Virus record (IMG/VR): IMGVR_UViG_3300020186_000084
Span: 1-25,002 of that record
Origin: a virus
Length of the DNA stretch: 25,002 nucleotides
Reading direction: 5' to 3' (one strand)
Shown: positions 4,358 to 13,382 of the stretch, piece after piece
Layout: every line of letters begins with the position of its first letter
How positions within the stretch are numbered: position 1 is the stretch's first letter
The notes under the pieces: model-generated
What the model was told of the DNA's origin: nothing
Seen by the model: only the letters and a program-made list of their open reading frames with translations
The model's database searches: none
Position numbers and translations under genes: made by a program

Positions 4358-6192
4358 CACCTAACCCCTATGCATGTTAGGTATCCGTCGTAGTCAGCCG
4401 ATGGTCCAAAAATAGTTCCAGCAGTCGTTGAGGTTACAGTTAAACCTGAACTGTTAGCAGCGGCTTTTGTGGAAAAAGTGCAGTAAGGAGCCGACGACCA
4501 AGTTCCCGCTGTAAATGTAATTGCACAACTGGTCGAAGATCTATTCCCAATGGTAGCTACAAACACAGAGCTTGTTTGAGATGTAATCGCAGAGGAAGCG
4601 TCACAGTTCAATTCAGCGGCTTCGATTCTTAAAGCTGCAACGTTACCGCTAGTAACCGAGCCAACTAAAAGAGGCACGTTGATACTTTGAGAAATTGGAA
4701 TGATAGAAATCTCAAGGTTCCTTACAGCGTCATTAGCAAGAGCACACGTTCCGGCCCCCGCATCTTTTCTGCCCTGAACGTTAAAAGTTAAAGTGCTTTG
4801 AGCCGTACTATATTCAAAAACTCCCATCAAAGATATCGGCGCTAAAGTCTGGTTTGTTGTATTATAAACTGCCGTGTAACCTTTTCCAGTAGTGCCATCG
4901 TGTATCTGCATCGAGCAGCTATCTCCACCGCCCCCCATTATGTTAGCTCCCTGAACCATGACTAGGTATTTACCAGCGGGAACATTATTAACGACCATCG
5001 CTGGAATTTTTGTTCCTGGTGCTACACCTGATCCACTTACAGTTGGAGTTGGGCAATCGGCATCTAAGGCTAAGTTTGCAAAGGACGCGCCTGAAAAAAT
5101 CCATGTGCAGTTTGCAGTTCCTGCGTATTTCAGAAAACCAAACTGCAGCATTGATTCAGGCCTAATGGCAATCTCTGAAGTTAAGGGGTATCTGTAAACC
5201 GCAATTGATACCTCGCGCCCAGATACGTCAGCGGCTAAGTTACACGTTCCAGCTTCAGCCCTTCCCTGAATATTAACCGTAAGACTTGATTGCGTAGTCG
5301 TGTAAGTAACTGGGCCTTCGAGTCCAAGTGGTGTCATGTTTTGTGATGCTGAACCGTAAAGAGTGCCAGATCCAAAATTACTAGTTCCGTCTGAAAATCT
5401 TATATTGCAAACGCCTGCAGATCCACTATTTATGAGTTGTCCTTGAGCAACAAAAACATAAACCCCTGGTTGGGCATTTGTAATTACAGCAGCGGGAATT
5501 TTAGTACCTGGCGCTGTAACCAACCCGTCAACAGTAGCCGTTGGACAGTCTGCATCAGCCGCGAAGTTGGCAAAAGACGCGGAAGACGTACTCCATGAAC
5601 ATGATGATGTACCAGCCCATTTAATAGAACCAACATATGTAGCCTGATTAACCTGGCTAACGTTTACAAAACTAGCATCGGAAATAAAACAGTTATCGAC
5701 ATTTATTTGTGGCTCGTCTGCCTGCGACTTAATTCGAATCGCTAGTGTGCCAGAACTTGGTGCAACCGTATTCACAGTCGTTGTTGCAAATGTTGATGTG
5801 GAACTAGTAATCGAAGTTAAACTTGATTCTGTAGTGCCGTCGAAAAGACCTATTAGATAGGTGGATGTGCCGCTGACTTCTTTTTTGATCATGCAACCAA
5901 AGACAATGTTCTTTCCGTGCATACCGCTAGGAATTGTTACAGCCTTAGATGTGAATGTCTGGCCAGTAGCTGAGGCGTCGATTTGCCCCGATCCTTTGCC
6001 GTACCCATAAATTGCTGTCGAGTGACTCATGCTCCCAGCGCTTGCAGTCCAACCAGCGATCTTCATTTCAAAACCAGGATTATAAACGATGTTCTCGACA
6101 CCACTTAAGCCGGCTTTTTGAATGTCTTGCAGTTGAGCATTGGCAGGTGTACATAAAAAAAGTGTAACAAGTAACGAAAATAAAATAATCAT
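4357..6192 (-). CDS. Secreted-type fibre or adhesin protein with signal peptide and duplicated Cys domains (611 aa)
   Basis: Residues 1-19 (MIILFSLLVTLFLCTPANA) look like a Sec signal peptide with cleavage before Gln20. Residues 35-175 resemble a galactose-binding/carbohydrate-binding jelly roll (NPGFE, then DNCF at the end). Two homologous domains follow, about 187-337 and 351-500, each with cysteines at the same spacing (198, 216, 262, 317 and 362, 380, 426, 483). A C-terminal domain (about 510-611) has four more cysteines. The regular cysteines suggest disulfides, which fits export. The gene overlaps the tail-fibre gene upstream and the holin candidate downstream by 1-4 nt, so it is a late gene. 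It may be a virion fibre, or a protein delivered to the host surface. The signal peptide is odd for a virion part. Confidence 0.8.
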   Translation of the reverse strand: MIILFSLLVTLFLCTPANAQLQDIQKAGLSGVENIVYNPGFEMKIAGWTASAGSMSHSTAIYGYGKGSGQIDASATGQTFTSKAVTIPSGMHGKNIVFGCMIKKEVSGTSTYLIGLFDGTTESSLTSITSSTSTFATTTVNTVAPSSGTLAIRIKSQADEPQINVDNCFISDASFVNVSQVNQATYVGSIKWAGTSSCSWSTSSASFANFAADADCPTATVDGLVTAPGTKIPAAVITNAQPGVYVFVAQGQLINSGSAGVCNIRFSDGTSNFGSGTLYGSASQNMTPLGLEGPVTYTTTQSSLTVNIQGRAEAGTCNLAADVSGREVSIAVYRYPLTSEIAIRPESMLQFGFLKYAGTANCTWIFSGASFANLALDADCPTPTVSGSGVAPGTKIPAMVVNNVPAGKYLVMVQGANIMGGGGDSCSMQIHDGTTGKGYTAVYNTTNQTLAPISLMGVFEYSTAQSTLTFNVQGRKDAGAGTCALANDAVRNLEISIIPISQSINVPLLVGSVTSGNVAALRIEAAELNCDASSAITSQTSSVFVATIGNRSSTSCAITFTAGTWSSAPYCTFSTKAAANSSGLTVTSTTAGTIFGPSADYDGYLTCIGVR

Positions 6193-7649
6193 CCGAATTT
6201 TACCTCTGTTGAAGATGGGATCATTGAAAGGTCTGAAGTTGAAGTGTCAGTGCCTCTATACAAACGAACTCTAATCAAATCGCCTGCTGCAATAGCAACA
6301 GCGTTTATTTGTCCTGATGAATCAGTTAAATCTAAAGACGATCTACAAATAACTTTAGTCGCACCTGTTTGAGCGGTATTAGTAGTTGTCCTTTGATTTG
6401 TAGTGTTGTCAAAAGCTGTGCCGATTGGAATTAAAGTTGCTTGTGCTGAAAGCAATTGCGTAGCGCTTGCAGCTTGATGGTAATGGTTTACGTACATGAA
6501 AATCTGTCCGCCTGCCGTGTACCCTTGAGGAACTTTTACAGTGCAATATAAACTTTGATCGGCTGTGTCAGTGTAGACGTAAACCTCGTTATTAAATTCT
6601 ACTGTAAGAAGGGGAGCGTCCGAATCGGCAGTCCACCTGATAACAGCACTGCTAGTTAGTCCACCACCGCCGCCACCCGAACCGCCTACAATTCTCCAAC
6701 GTGCAGTTGTTAAATCATAGTTGAATAATAGAGATGCATTTATAGCCATCGTCACTGTAGTAGCTGTGCCGGTTAGTATTCTATTACCAGCGGTAGATGC
6801 TCCGTCTTCGTTTAGAATTCCAACAGTAACACCTGTTACGTTGTGAAGAACAAACCACATAATTCCAGTTGGTGCGGTAATCCCTCCAACACTAACTAAA
6901 CTACCGCTTGTGGCGCGAACGTTCATAGTCGTTGGTGTTGCTAATGTAATACCTGTGCCTGCCGTTGCGTTATCGGCAGAAGTTCCATTCAAAGCGTTAA
7001 CTAAAGTTTTAGCTCCCGCAAATGACTGAGCAGCGGTTGTAACAACTCCACCAAAAGAAGCGCTGGCCGGTTGTAGCGTTAAGGCTTGCGCAGAGAGTGA
7101 CGCCGCGTTTGCATTTGGCGTTCCACCAATTGTGGCAAGAGTTACGTCACCGTTGTTAACATTGGAAACCGTTGCGCCGGCAGCGCCTACAGTTAAATCG
7201 CCGTTCATTTCGATTGTTCTGCTGGCGTCGTTTACGTTTAAAGTTAAGGTTCTATCGGACGACAAAGCCGAATCGTTTTTTAGAAGCAAGAAAAGACCAT
7301 CAGCGCCGAATTCCTGCAATCGATAGGTTAGATTTAGCCATCGACCAGTACCAGCGGTTGGTGCGACAACGAAATAGTCATCGCCAGCAACTGCGCTGCT
7401 TGATTCAAACATGAACTGCATTCGGGAGGTCTCAACAAAACGATTTTGTTTGTCCGCACGATCCGCTGCCGAAACGTCTTTAAGAGCTGCAATATCTGCT
7501 ACCGCTGCGCCAACTGTTGTGACAGAAGTATAGTTTGTCTGTAGATATGTCAGCGTGACTAAATCGCTTGCGTCCGTTGGCGTGCCTGCCGTGGGATTCG
7601 TCGCAGTTTCGGCACCATTATTGAAGTCGTACTGTCTCACTTTTGACAT
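6189..7649 (-). CDS. Tail fibre / receptor-binding protein (486 aa)
   Basis: The N-terminal 110 residues include a repeated phage-fibre style (DLVTLTYLQTNY, then FVVAPTAGTGRWL). A Ser/Thr/Ala/Gly-rich shaft follows, including SFGGVVTTAAQSFAGAKT (about 198-215), typical of trimeric fibres. A Gly linker (about 322-330) separates a C-terminal domain with alternating strands that would be the receptor-binding head. There is no signal peptide. AAAGGA precedes the ATG. It lies between the tail-tip gene and the signal-peptide fibre gene and overlaps the latter by 4 nt. Host receptor cannot be read from the sequence. Confidence 0.75.
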   Translation of the reverse strand: MSKVRQYDFNNGAETATNPTAGTPTDASDLVTLTYLQTNYTSVTTVGAAVADIAALKDVSAADRADKQNRFVETSRMQFMFESSSAVAGDDYFVVAPTAGTGRWLNLTYRLQEFGADGLFLLLKNDSALSSDRTLTLNVNDASRTIEMNGDLTVGAAGATVSNVNNGDVTLATIGGTPNANAASLSAQALTLQPASASFGGVVTTAAQSFAGAKTLVNALNGTSADNATAGTGITLATPTTMNVRATSGSLVSVGGITAPTGIMWFVLHNVTGVTVGILNEDGASTAGNRILTGTATTVTMAINASLLFNYDLTTARWRIVGGSGGGGGGLTSSAVIRWTADSDAPLLTVEFNNEVYVYTDTADQSLYCTVKVPQGYTAGGQIFMYVNHYHQAASATQLLSAQATLIPIGTAFDNTTNQRTTTNTAQTGATKVICRSSLDLTDSSGQINAVAIAAGDLIRVRLYRGTDTSTSDLSMIPSSTEVKFG

Positions 7650-7664
7650 TGTTTTAGTTCCTTT

Positions 7665-9791
7665 TTAAGTGTTGTCATCGAGACCCTTTTGATCGTCTAA
7701 AATTAAAGTCACCCTGTTCGCACCTTTACTAACTTCTGTAACGGTTGCCGTTCTCACGCGTTCGGTACCTTGCAAGAAAGTGAATCCGGGTAGCTTTTCT
7801 CTAGAGATTGTATATCGATCATTAATTAGTGCATCGAAGAATCGCCTTGAGAGCGACAACTTGTACTGAGCTTTTCGATCACCATAAACGTATAAAAGTT
7901 TGTTTGCTAAACTTTCAGCCGTTGTGTCGTCTATGTTGTAAGAGCTAAAAGTCTTACTCGATTTTGATTTGTGCAAATAATTAGCAAGGTTGCTTTTCAC
8001 TTGAGTAGTCTTTTCTCGGAATTCTGTCTCGCCAGCCTTTTCCCCGCGCTCACGATAGTCAGATTTTAAAATAATGTTGTAAGCAATATCGCTATAGGTC
8101 AGCGAGCAACTAATGCCCTTTACAATGTCGTCGTCGTAAATTGTATCGTCGGCGACGCTTGACGCTTCAATTGCTGCTATTGACCACTTGTTTTCGTTAT
8201 TGATGAAAAGCCTACAGAAGCTCGTTAGTAAAATCTTATTAATTATGTCTATGTATGTAGGATAGTCGGAGCCAATGTCTTGAGGAATTGCGAAACCCAT
8301 TTGATCGTTGTTCGTAAGATCGACAGCCGCAAATGATGCTATGTCGATTTGAGCGGCAGCGATTCCAACAAAGCTCAGAAGGATTTGATAAATAATAGCT
8401 GGGCCAGTAGTTAACACACCATACGTTGCGCTTGGTGCTCCAACGCCTGAACCTTCGGCGATTCCATAAACGTCAGCGATAAGTGAGTCGTAATGCGTGA
8501 TAGGTGTTGTTAAACCTAAACTTGCTTGATAGCCGGCAATAAAGGTAGCGCGCAGCAAACCATTACTTACGTCTAAAGTGTAATGCGTGCCGTATACAGC
8601 TTTTTTAACGACGTTGTTCTGTTCAATAAATATTCTTGGCACGTTTGCCCGATAGTTATCGTTTCCAGAAAGTGTTCTGTCTGGAAAAGTGTAGTTTGTA
8701 TTTATTGTAATGAACTTTCCAGAATAGTCGACAGCCGTTACAGTTCTGATACTTGAGACAAAGCTTGATACTAACTCGACTGTGTCACCGACAAGAAAGT
8801 TTTGCGTGTACACAACTGATGTAAAATAAATCTTATTGGTCAGCGAACCGTAAGTCATCGTTGGTGACTCTGCCATGTAGTCATCGATCTTAATTAAACC
8901 AGAAGCGGAACTGTTATCGTTAAAGTAGATTCCCCAAACCGCGTTATCTGACTCAAGGTTTGCTGTGCTAGTGTAATCAATGTTTACTATCTTTAGACCT
9001 CTAATGTACCCGTAAACGCGCCTTTTAGGCTTGCCAATATAGGATGGGTCGGTGGCGGGAAACTCAGATATATTATAAAAGTCTGACGCTGAACCGGATT
9101 GGCTTGTTCTAAATTCCTGGTTTAGCAAATCATAAGAGTCAAGAATTTGAAATGTAACTCGTTCTTGATTCCAGGACACGCTTCCGACAGTTGCCCTCAG
9201 GAACTGATTTAAATTAGCAACTGTCAAATCACCAACAACATGCCAGCCCTCAATGTCTGTCTTGTAAAAACTACTATCATGAATCATTGCCGTGATTTTG
9301 TGATCAGTATTTGCAATATCAGCCGTTGTTGATGTGATCGGAGCAAATCCTAGCAACTGATCCCCTACGGCTTGCTTAGTTTCTGGAATGCTTAGTAGAT
9401 AAGGCTCCCAGTGAACAGTCTCCGTTGCGCTGTCGGTTGGTGTTTCATACCAATCCTTTTCTCGATTGCTATAGTGATTTCTAAAACTAGCAATCAAGTG
9501 ATTTGTTGGGATCGAAGCGTTTGGATCAGTCGTAATATAAATGTAAAGACGCTGATTCAAGTGATCATAGTAGAATTCACTGTTAGCTGTAAGGCCTGCT
9601 GTAGTTGTTTCGCGCGTATAATTTGCGCCGCCGTTATAGTTTACTTGGAAAACATACCCGTAAGTAAATGGCGTGTACCATATGTTGCCCGATAGATTTG
9701 TCCAAGCGGACACGATCCGGCTACGTGCCGAAATGCGAATCATAAAGAACTGCTCTTTATGTTGTAGATCAAGGTTAACGGCGTAGGTCAC
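7665..9791 (-). CDS. Tail tip / baseplate hub-like protein (about 708 aa)
   Basis: This large protein sits directly after the small tail-tip genes and before the fibres, the position of the central tail-tip (J/Tal-like) protein. Beta-rich segments dominate; the part around residues 490-560 of the longest frame (DIGSDYPTYIDIINKILLTS and the following WSIAAIEA) resembles hub proteins. I choose GTG 9791 as start because its last base overlaps the upstream TGA as GTGA, the coupling style used throughout the operon. ATG 9743 (AAGAG upstream) and GTG 9830 (43-nt overlap, no ribosome site) are alternatives. No peptidase or lysozyme motif is obvious. Confidence 0.7.
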   Translation of the reverse strand: MTYAVNLDLQHKEQFFMIRISARSRIVSAWTNLSGNIWYTPFTYGYVFQVNYNGGANYTRETTTAGLTANSEFYYDHLNQRLYIYITTDPNASIPTNHLIASFRNHYSNREKDWYETPTDSATETVHWEPYLLSIPETKQAVGDQLLGFAPITSTTADIANTDHKITAMIHDSSFYKTDIEGWHVVGDLTVANLNQFLRATVGSVSWNQERVTFQILDSYDLLNQEFRTSQSGSASDFYNISEFPATDPSYIGKPKRRVYGYIRGLKIVNIDYTSTANLESDNAVWGIYFNDNSSASGLIKIDDYMAESPTMTYGSLTNKIYFTSVVYTQNFLVGDTVELVSSFVSSIRTVTAVDYSGKFITINTNYTFPDRTLSGNDNYRANVPRIFIEQNNVVKKAVYGTHYTLDVSNGLLRATFIAGYQASLGLTTPITHYDSLIADVYGIAEGSGVGAPSATYGVLTTGPAIIYQILLSFVGIAAAQIDIASFAAVDLTNNDQMGFAIPQDIGSDYPTYIDIINKILLTSFCRLFINNENKWSIAAIEASSVADDTIYDDDIVKGISCSLTYSDIAYNIILKSDYRERGEKAGETEFREKTTQVKSNLANYLHKSKSSKTFSSYNIDDTTAESLANKLLYVYGDRKAQYKLSLSRRFFDALINDRYTISREKLPGFTFLQGTERVRTATVTEVSKGANRVTLILDDQKGLDDNT

Positions 9792-10267
9792 GTTAGCACC
9801 GCATCGATAAATGTCATTTGCCACGGCCACTCGAAAACTTTTCGCATTTCAGATGTGGCAGTTGTTGTGTTTATAGGATTTGGAAAACTTTTTAATACAG
9901 CTAAATGGGAAGCATCGCTAAAAGTGTAGCTTGTTGCCTGTAGCACTGCCCAATACGTATCGTCCGCTTCTAGAACGGCGTCGTCAAATTGAAAGTAAAT
10001 CTCTCGAATAGCATTGTTTAGAGTATAAATATTGGCAGGCTGATAGCTCGTGGTGGAAGATTTAATAACAATGCCAGGCGCAGAAGTTTGAGCGTTATTT
10101 GAGTAAATCTTCATTGTGAGGTTTGCAAAAATGGGCGAGTTATACGCAATAATCCAAAGCCTGACAGCCCTAAGTGTTGCATGCCGCTTTAAGATAAAGG
10201 CCTGCTTTGTAGCAGTTGCGCTTAGCTCCCCGGTTTCGATGACCGAGCCCCACCAAGTTCTAGCCAT
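9788..10267 (-). CDS. Tail-tip accessory protein, beta-sandwich (159 aa)
   Basis: The start at 10267 (MARTWWGS) is chosen because AGGAG lies 8 nt upstream; an ATG at 10321 would overlap the previous gene by 53 bases. The body has a repeated strand pattern (FILKRHATLRAVRLWI, then LTMKIYSN, then DTYWAVLQ) that looks like a jelly-roll or carbohydrate-binding sandwich as often found in phage tail tips. It is expressed between the distal-tail-type protein and the hub-like protein, so a structural or receptor-contacting role at the tail tip is the likely job. Confidence 0.65.
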   Translation of the reverse strand: MARTWWGSVIETGELSATATKQAFILKRHATLRAVRLWIIAYNSPIFANLTMKIYSNNAQTSAPGIVIKSSTTSYQPANIYTLNNAIREIYFQFDDAVLEADDTYWAVLQATSYTFSDASHLAVLKSFPNPINTTTATSEMRKVFEWPWQMTFIDAVLT

Positions 10268-10268
10268 T

Positions 10269-11405
10269 TTAAAGCTCCTCTCGAAGAGCCATCTTAGTTG
10301 AGAAATTATTAGGAGAATCAAGAGAGATTTTAGGAGATTGGAAAAACTTTACGTACTTGCACCATTTCTGTTTTTGAGTTGAGAATGCTTGTTCATTGTC
10401 CATGATGATGAAAAACTGTTTGGCAGTTCCAAAGTCAGCAAAGATATTCTTTAAACTTTCAGCGTCTGTTTTTGTTAGAAAGTTAAGCTCGTAAGCAAAC
10501 GCCTGTCGTTGAGGCCTTATATCGGAGAGTATAACGCCTGACTCGGTTTCAACATTCACGGATAAATCGATTTGCTCGTCTTCGAATCCCCATTGCTCAG
10601 ATGCTCTGTCAACGTCCCAAACAGAACCAAAGTACACGTTTGAAAGTTCGATATAAAGAAGTGGGTTTTCTCTGTCGATTATTTGAACCCTCCAATACCT
10701 GAGAGCTTGCGTGTGTAATCCGGCTACCACCGCCTTGTATATTGATTCCTCGTGATAGCTAAGAGTCGTCGTGTATTCTGGTGCTGTCCAGACGTCGGTC
10801 GAGTTGCCTTGAATCTTAATTACGGCATCGGTTGATAGATGTATTGGCTCGTTTCTTTTCCCTATCAAGACGACAGCTTTAAGATTTGAGGAAATGCCAA
10901 GGTCAACCTTGATCCACTCGTCGGTATGTATTCTTAATGAATCACTCGTGTAGGTTGTGGCACCTGTGTCGTGAGCAGCGTTAGAAAATCCTAGAATGTC
11001 ATAAGCTGTGCACAACACGTCTAGCCATCGAAGCTGAAACGCTGTAGCGCCACCGGATAAGTCTGATGTGATAACAAATTTTCCTGTAGAAACGTTTTGG
11101 GTAACCGTATAATTTGCGGCTCCCGTAGCTTCCAGTGCTGTATCTACGGCAGTCATAAACAGTGCAATGGTGGCGTAGTTACCTTCGGCAATTGTTGCCG
11201 TCTTATCTGTGGTTATGTCGTCGCGAAAAATAATCGTTTTATTGGTACTCGTTACTGTGAAGTTTCCAGTTGAGCGCCAAACCTTACCGCGCCTTTGAAA
11301 CGCATTTAGGTTTGATGCAGGAAACGAAGAATTTTGAGATGAGTAAGAAATCGCGCTAGCAACGTCTGTATCAAGAAAGTTTTGATCACAAATTAAGAAT
11401 CCCAT
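10269..11405 (-). CDS. Distal tail-type protein with discoidin-like fold and inserted module (378 aa)
   Basis: The beginning PASNLNAFQRRGKVWRSTG and a later WIKVDLG with VLIGKR resemble the ends of a discoidin-like (F5/8 type C) domain. Between them, about residues 48-157, lies a roughly 105-residue module ending TTYTSDSLRI that also occurs in the major tail protein. The C-terminal part (about 260-378) is beta-rich, as in proteins just below the tail tube. The gene follows the tape measure gene without any gap (TAAATG). The position matches Dit-like / minor tail M-type proteins. Confidence 0.7.
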   Translation of the reverse strand: MGFLICDQNFLDTDVASAISYSSQNSSFPASNLNAFQRRGKVWRSTGNFTVTSTNKTIIFRDDITTDKTATIAEGNYATIALFMTAVDTALEATGAANYTVTQNVSTGKFVITSDLSGGATAFQLRWLDVLCTAYDILGFSNAAHDTGATTYTSDSLRIHTDEWIKVDLGISSNLKAVVLIGKRNEPIHLSTDAVIKIQGNSTDVWTAPEYTTTLSYHEESIYKAVVAGLHTQALRYWRVQIIDRENPLLYIELSNVYFGSVWDVDRASEQWGFEDEQIDLSVNVETESGVILSDIRPQRQAFAYELNFLTKTDAESLKNIFADFGTAKQFFIIMDNEQAFSTQKQKWCKYVKFFQSPKISLDSPNNFSTKMALREEL

Positions 11406-13376
11406 TTATGCTATCCTGAAATTTCTGTTATTAAGTTGAAAAATGGCGTTAGCTAATTCACTCTCGCCAACTTGAACTGTTACGTTAACCATTTGTGATG
11501 ATCCCTGACTGCCAGCTAGGAATGATCTAAGATCGTTTGATAACGTCCTATCGATTACTTCCTCGCCTGGTGTGAGTTTCGCAGAAATACGATCCGAATA
11601 AGGAGCACCGCCGGGTACAGTTCCGCCATCAGCAAAGAATAACTCACTTAAGCCGCCTGTTAGAATACCGGCACCGATACGGGCAGCTGTTCCGCCAGCG
11701 CCTCCGCCAGCAGCATCACTGATTTTGCTTCCACCACCATTGAAGGGGTTAACGGCGTCAATAATCGCTTGGGCCATTCTTGGCGCTTCAGCTATTAAAG
11801 CTTGCACGAAACTGATGGCGATTTGCGGCATTTGCGACACTAGGTTTGTCATGAATTGAGGAGCAAGCCTTATCAACTCAGTAATCAGTTTAGGAGCGGC
11901 TTTTGCTAGCTCGTCTGTGATCACTGGAATTGCTTTGATTATATTTTCGATTACAGCAGGTAACGCCTGAGCAAAACCTTGAACCATAGTTCGCACATGC
12001 TCTGGGCCCTTAGCTAGCTCGGTTACAATCTCACTGACAGGACCAGCGAATTGAGGGCCGAACATAGCCCCTGCTGCGGCACCAGCGGCACCAGCAACTA
12101 ACTGTGCTGCTCCAGACGGGCCTTTAAGAACCGCTGAGAAAATGCCGACAATGTCACCAGCTAGTTGTTGCTGAACTTGTGTGAGATTTATTTTTCTAAC
12201 TTCAATTTCAAGTTTTGCGGCTATGCCTGCGCCAGGACTTTTAACTGCATCGGCAAAAAACTTGCCTGATTTTAAATTCTTTTCAAACTCTTCGCGTACC
12301 TTTTCAGCGTCTTTGCGCAATTCTTCTAAGGCTTTTGAATTGTCTTCAATGGCCTTGCTGTTGTTGCCAAAACCTTTTGATTCCTTATCGAGTCCTGCAA
12401 TAGATCTAGCCTGAGTGTCTATAAGTTTTTCCCTAAAAACAGTTATGGAAGCAATGCTGTTTTCAAGGTTATCAAGGTCTTTTGTTGTTTGTTTTACGCC
12501 TTGAGAATCACCGAGAGCCCTTGCGAGGGCGTGAGCGGCTAGAACCGCACCGTACACAACTTTCTGAAAAAGCAAGAAACCTTCGACGGCTAATAGCATG
12601 CTGCCATTAACAAAATCACGTAAAACGCTGCCGTTTTTAATTACAATTATCGCAAATTCTTTGAACAGTTGGCCTACAATGCTTATTCCTGCGATAACCG
12701 CTTTATTTTGAACAATGTAATTACCTAATGTTTCTAAAAGGTCAGAGAATGCATTTTTAGTGCGCGTAAGGCTACCCTCAAAAGTTTGTCCGGCAGCCGT
12801 TGACGCCCCTTTAAACCTTTCCTCAATAAACCTTAACGCCGCTCCACCTTTGAAAGCTTCCTCTGAAAGCCCTCTAAGTTGGGGAATGTTTCTTGATATG
12901 GCACCGCCAGCACCTTGAAGTGATTTTGCCAATAACTCCGTTGCCGAGGAGAGATCAATACCTAAAACCGAAGCCAAATCAGCAGCGGCAGGAACCAATC
13001 TTTTTGTTTCATCATTTGAGACGCCTAAGGATTTTGCAAGCGCAATGGCGCTTAAGGCTGCTTCATCGGAGAATTTTGAAGTGTCTTGAATTGAACCGGC
13101 TAAACTTTCGAAATCCCTTTGCGATTGGTCAGAGAAATCACCGGCTAGCTTTAAAGAAACAACCATTCCGTTCAGTGCTTCTTGCGCAGCGGAAGCCTCA
13201 TCAATAATCTTATTGAATGTAACCACACCAACGATTGCCGCTGCCGCCACCTTTAATAATGAGAAAGCATTTTCAACAGATTTTACAGATTTGGAAGCGT
13301 CTTTAGAAAAACTATCAATACTTTTTGCAGCGGAGGAAACATCGGCTTTAAGAATCATGTCGACAATTGAAGCCAT
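11406..13376 (-). CDS. Tail tape measure protein (656 aa)
   Basis: It has the usual tape measure profile: helical, Ala/Ser/Lys-rich N-terminus, hydrophobic segments near residues 40-56 and about 225-275, a charged coiled-coil stretch around 335-370, then Ala/Gly-rich and amphipathic repeats (PAVIENIIKAIP, APKLITELIRLAPQ) and a small C-terminal domain. GGAGG sits 9 nt before the ATG. It is preceded by the frameshifted chaperone genes, as in lambda-type tails. With about 1.5 angstrom per residue, a tail of roughly 100 nm would be expected, which is inference. No muramidase or peptidase motif is visible. Confidence 0.9.
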   Translation of the reverse strand: MASIVDMILKADVSSAAKSIDSFSKDASKSVKSVENAFSLLKVAAAAIVGVVTFNKIIDEASAAQEALNGMVVSLKLAGDFSDQSQRDFESLAGSIQDTSKFSDEAALSAIALAKSLGVSNDETKRLVPAAADLASVLGIDLSSATELLAKSLQGAGGAISRNIPQLRGLSEEAFKGGAALRFIEERFKGASTAAGQTFEGSLTRTKNAFSDLLETLGNYIVQNKAVIAGISIVGQLFKEFAIIVIKNGSVLRDFVNGSMLLAVEGFLLFQKVVYGAVLAAHALARALGDSQGVKQTTKDLDNLENSIASITVFREKLIDTQARSIAGLDKESKGFGNNSKAIEDNSKALEELRKDAEKVREEFEKNLKSGKFFADAVKSPGAGIAAKLEIEVRKINLTQVQQQLAGDIVGIFSAVLKGPSGAAQLVAGAAGAAAGAMFGPQFAGPVSEIVTELAKGPEHVRTMVQGFAQALPAVIENIIKAIPVITDELAKAAPKLITELIRLAPQFMTNLVSQMPQIAISFVQALIAEAPRMAQAIIDAVNPFNGGGSKISDAAGGGAGGTAARIGAGILTGGLSELFFADGGTVPGGAPYSDRISAKLTPGEEVIDRTLSNDLRSFLAGSQGSSQMVNVTVQVGESELANAIFQLNNRNFRIA

Positions 13377-13382
13377 TTGTTT

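Noticed and set aside
4958-5197. Plus-strand open frame within the signal-peptide fibre gene
   Set aside because: Shadow of the minus-strand gene's repeat-rich coding; no ribosome site.
7132-7414. Two plus-strand open frames inside the tail fibre gene
   Set aside because: Antisense shadows with arginine/leucine-rich composition and no translation signals.
9788-9830. GTG 9830 as start of the tail-tip hub gene
   Set aside because: It would overlap the previous gene by 43 nt with no ribosome site; GTG 9791 gives the GTGA coupling typical of this operon, and ATG 9743 also remains possible.
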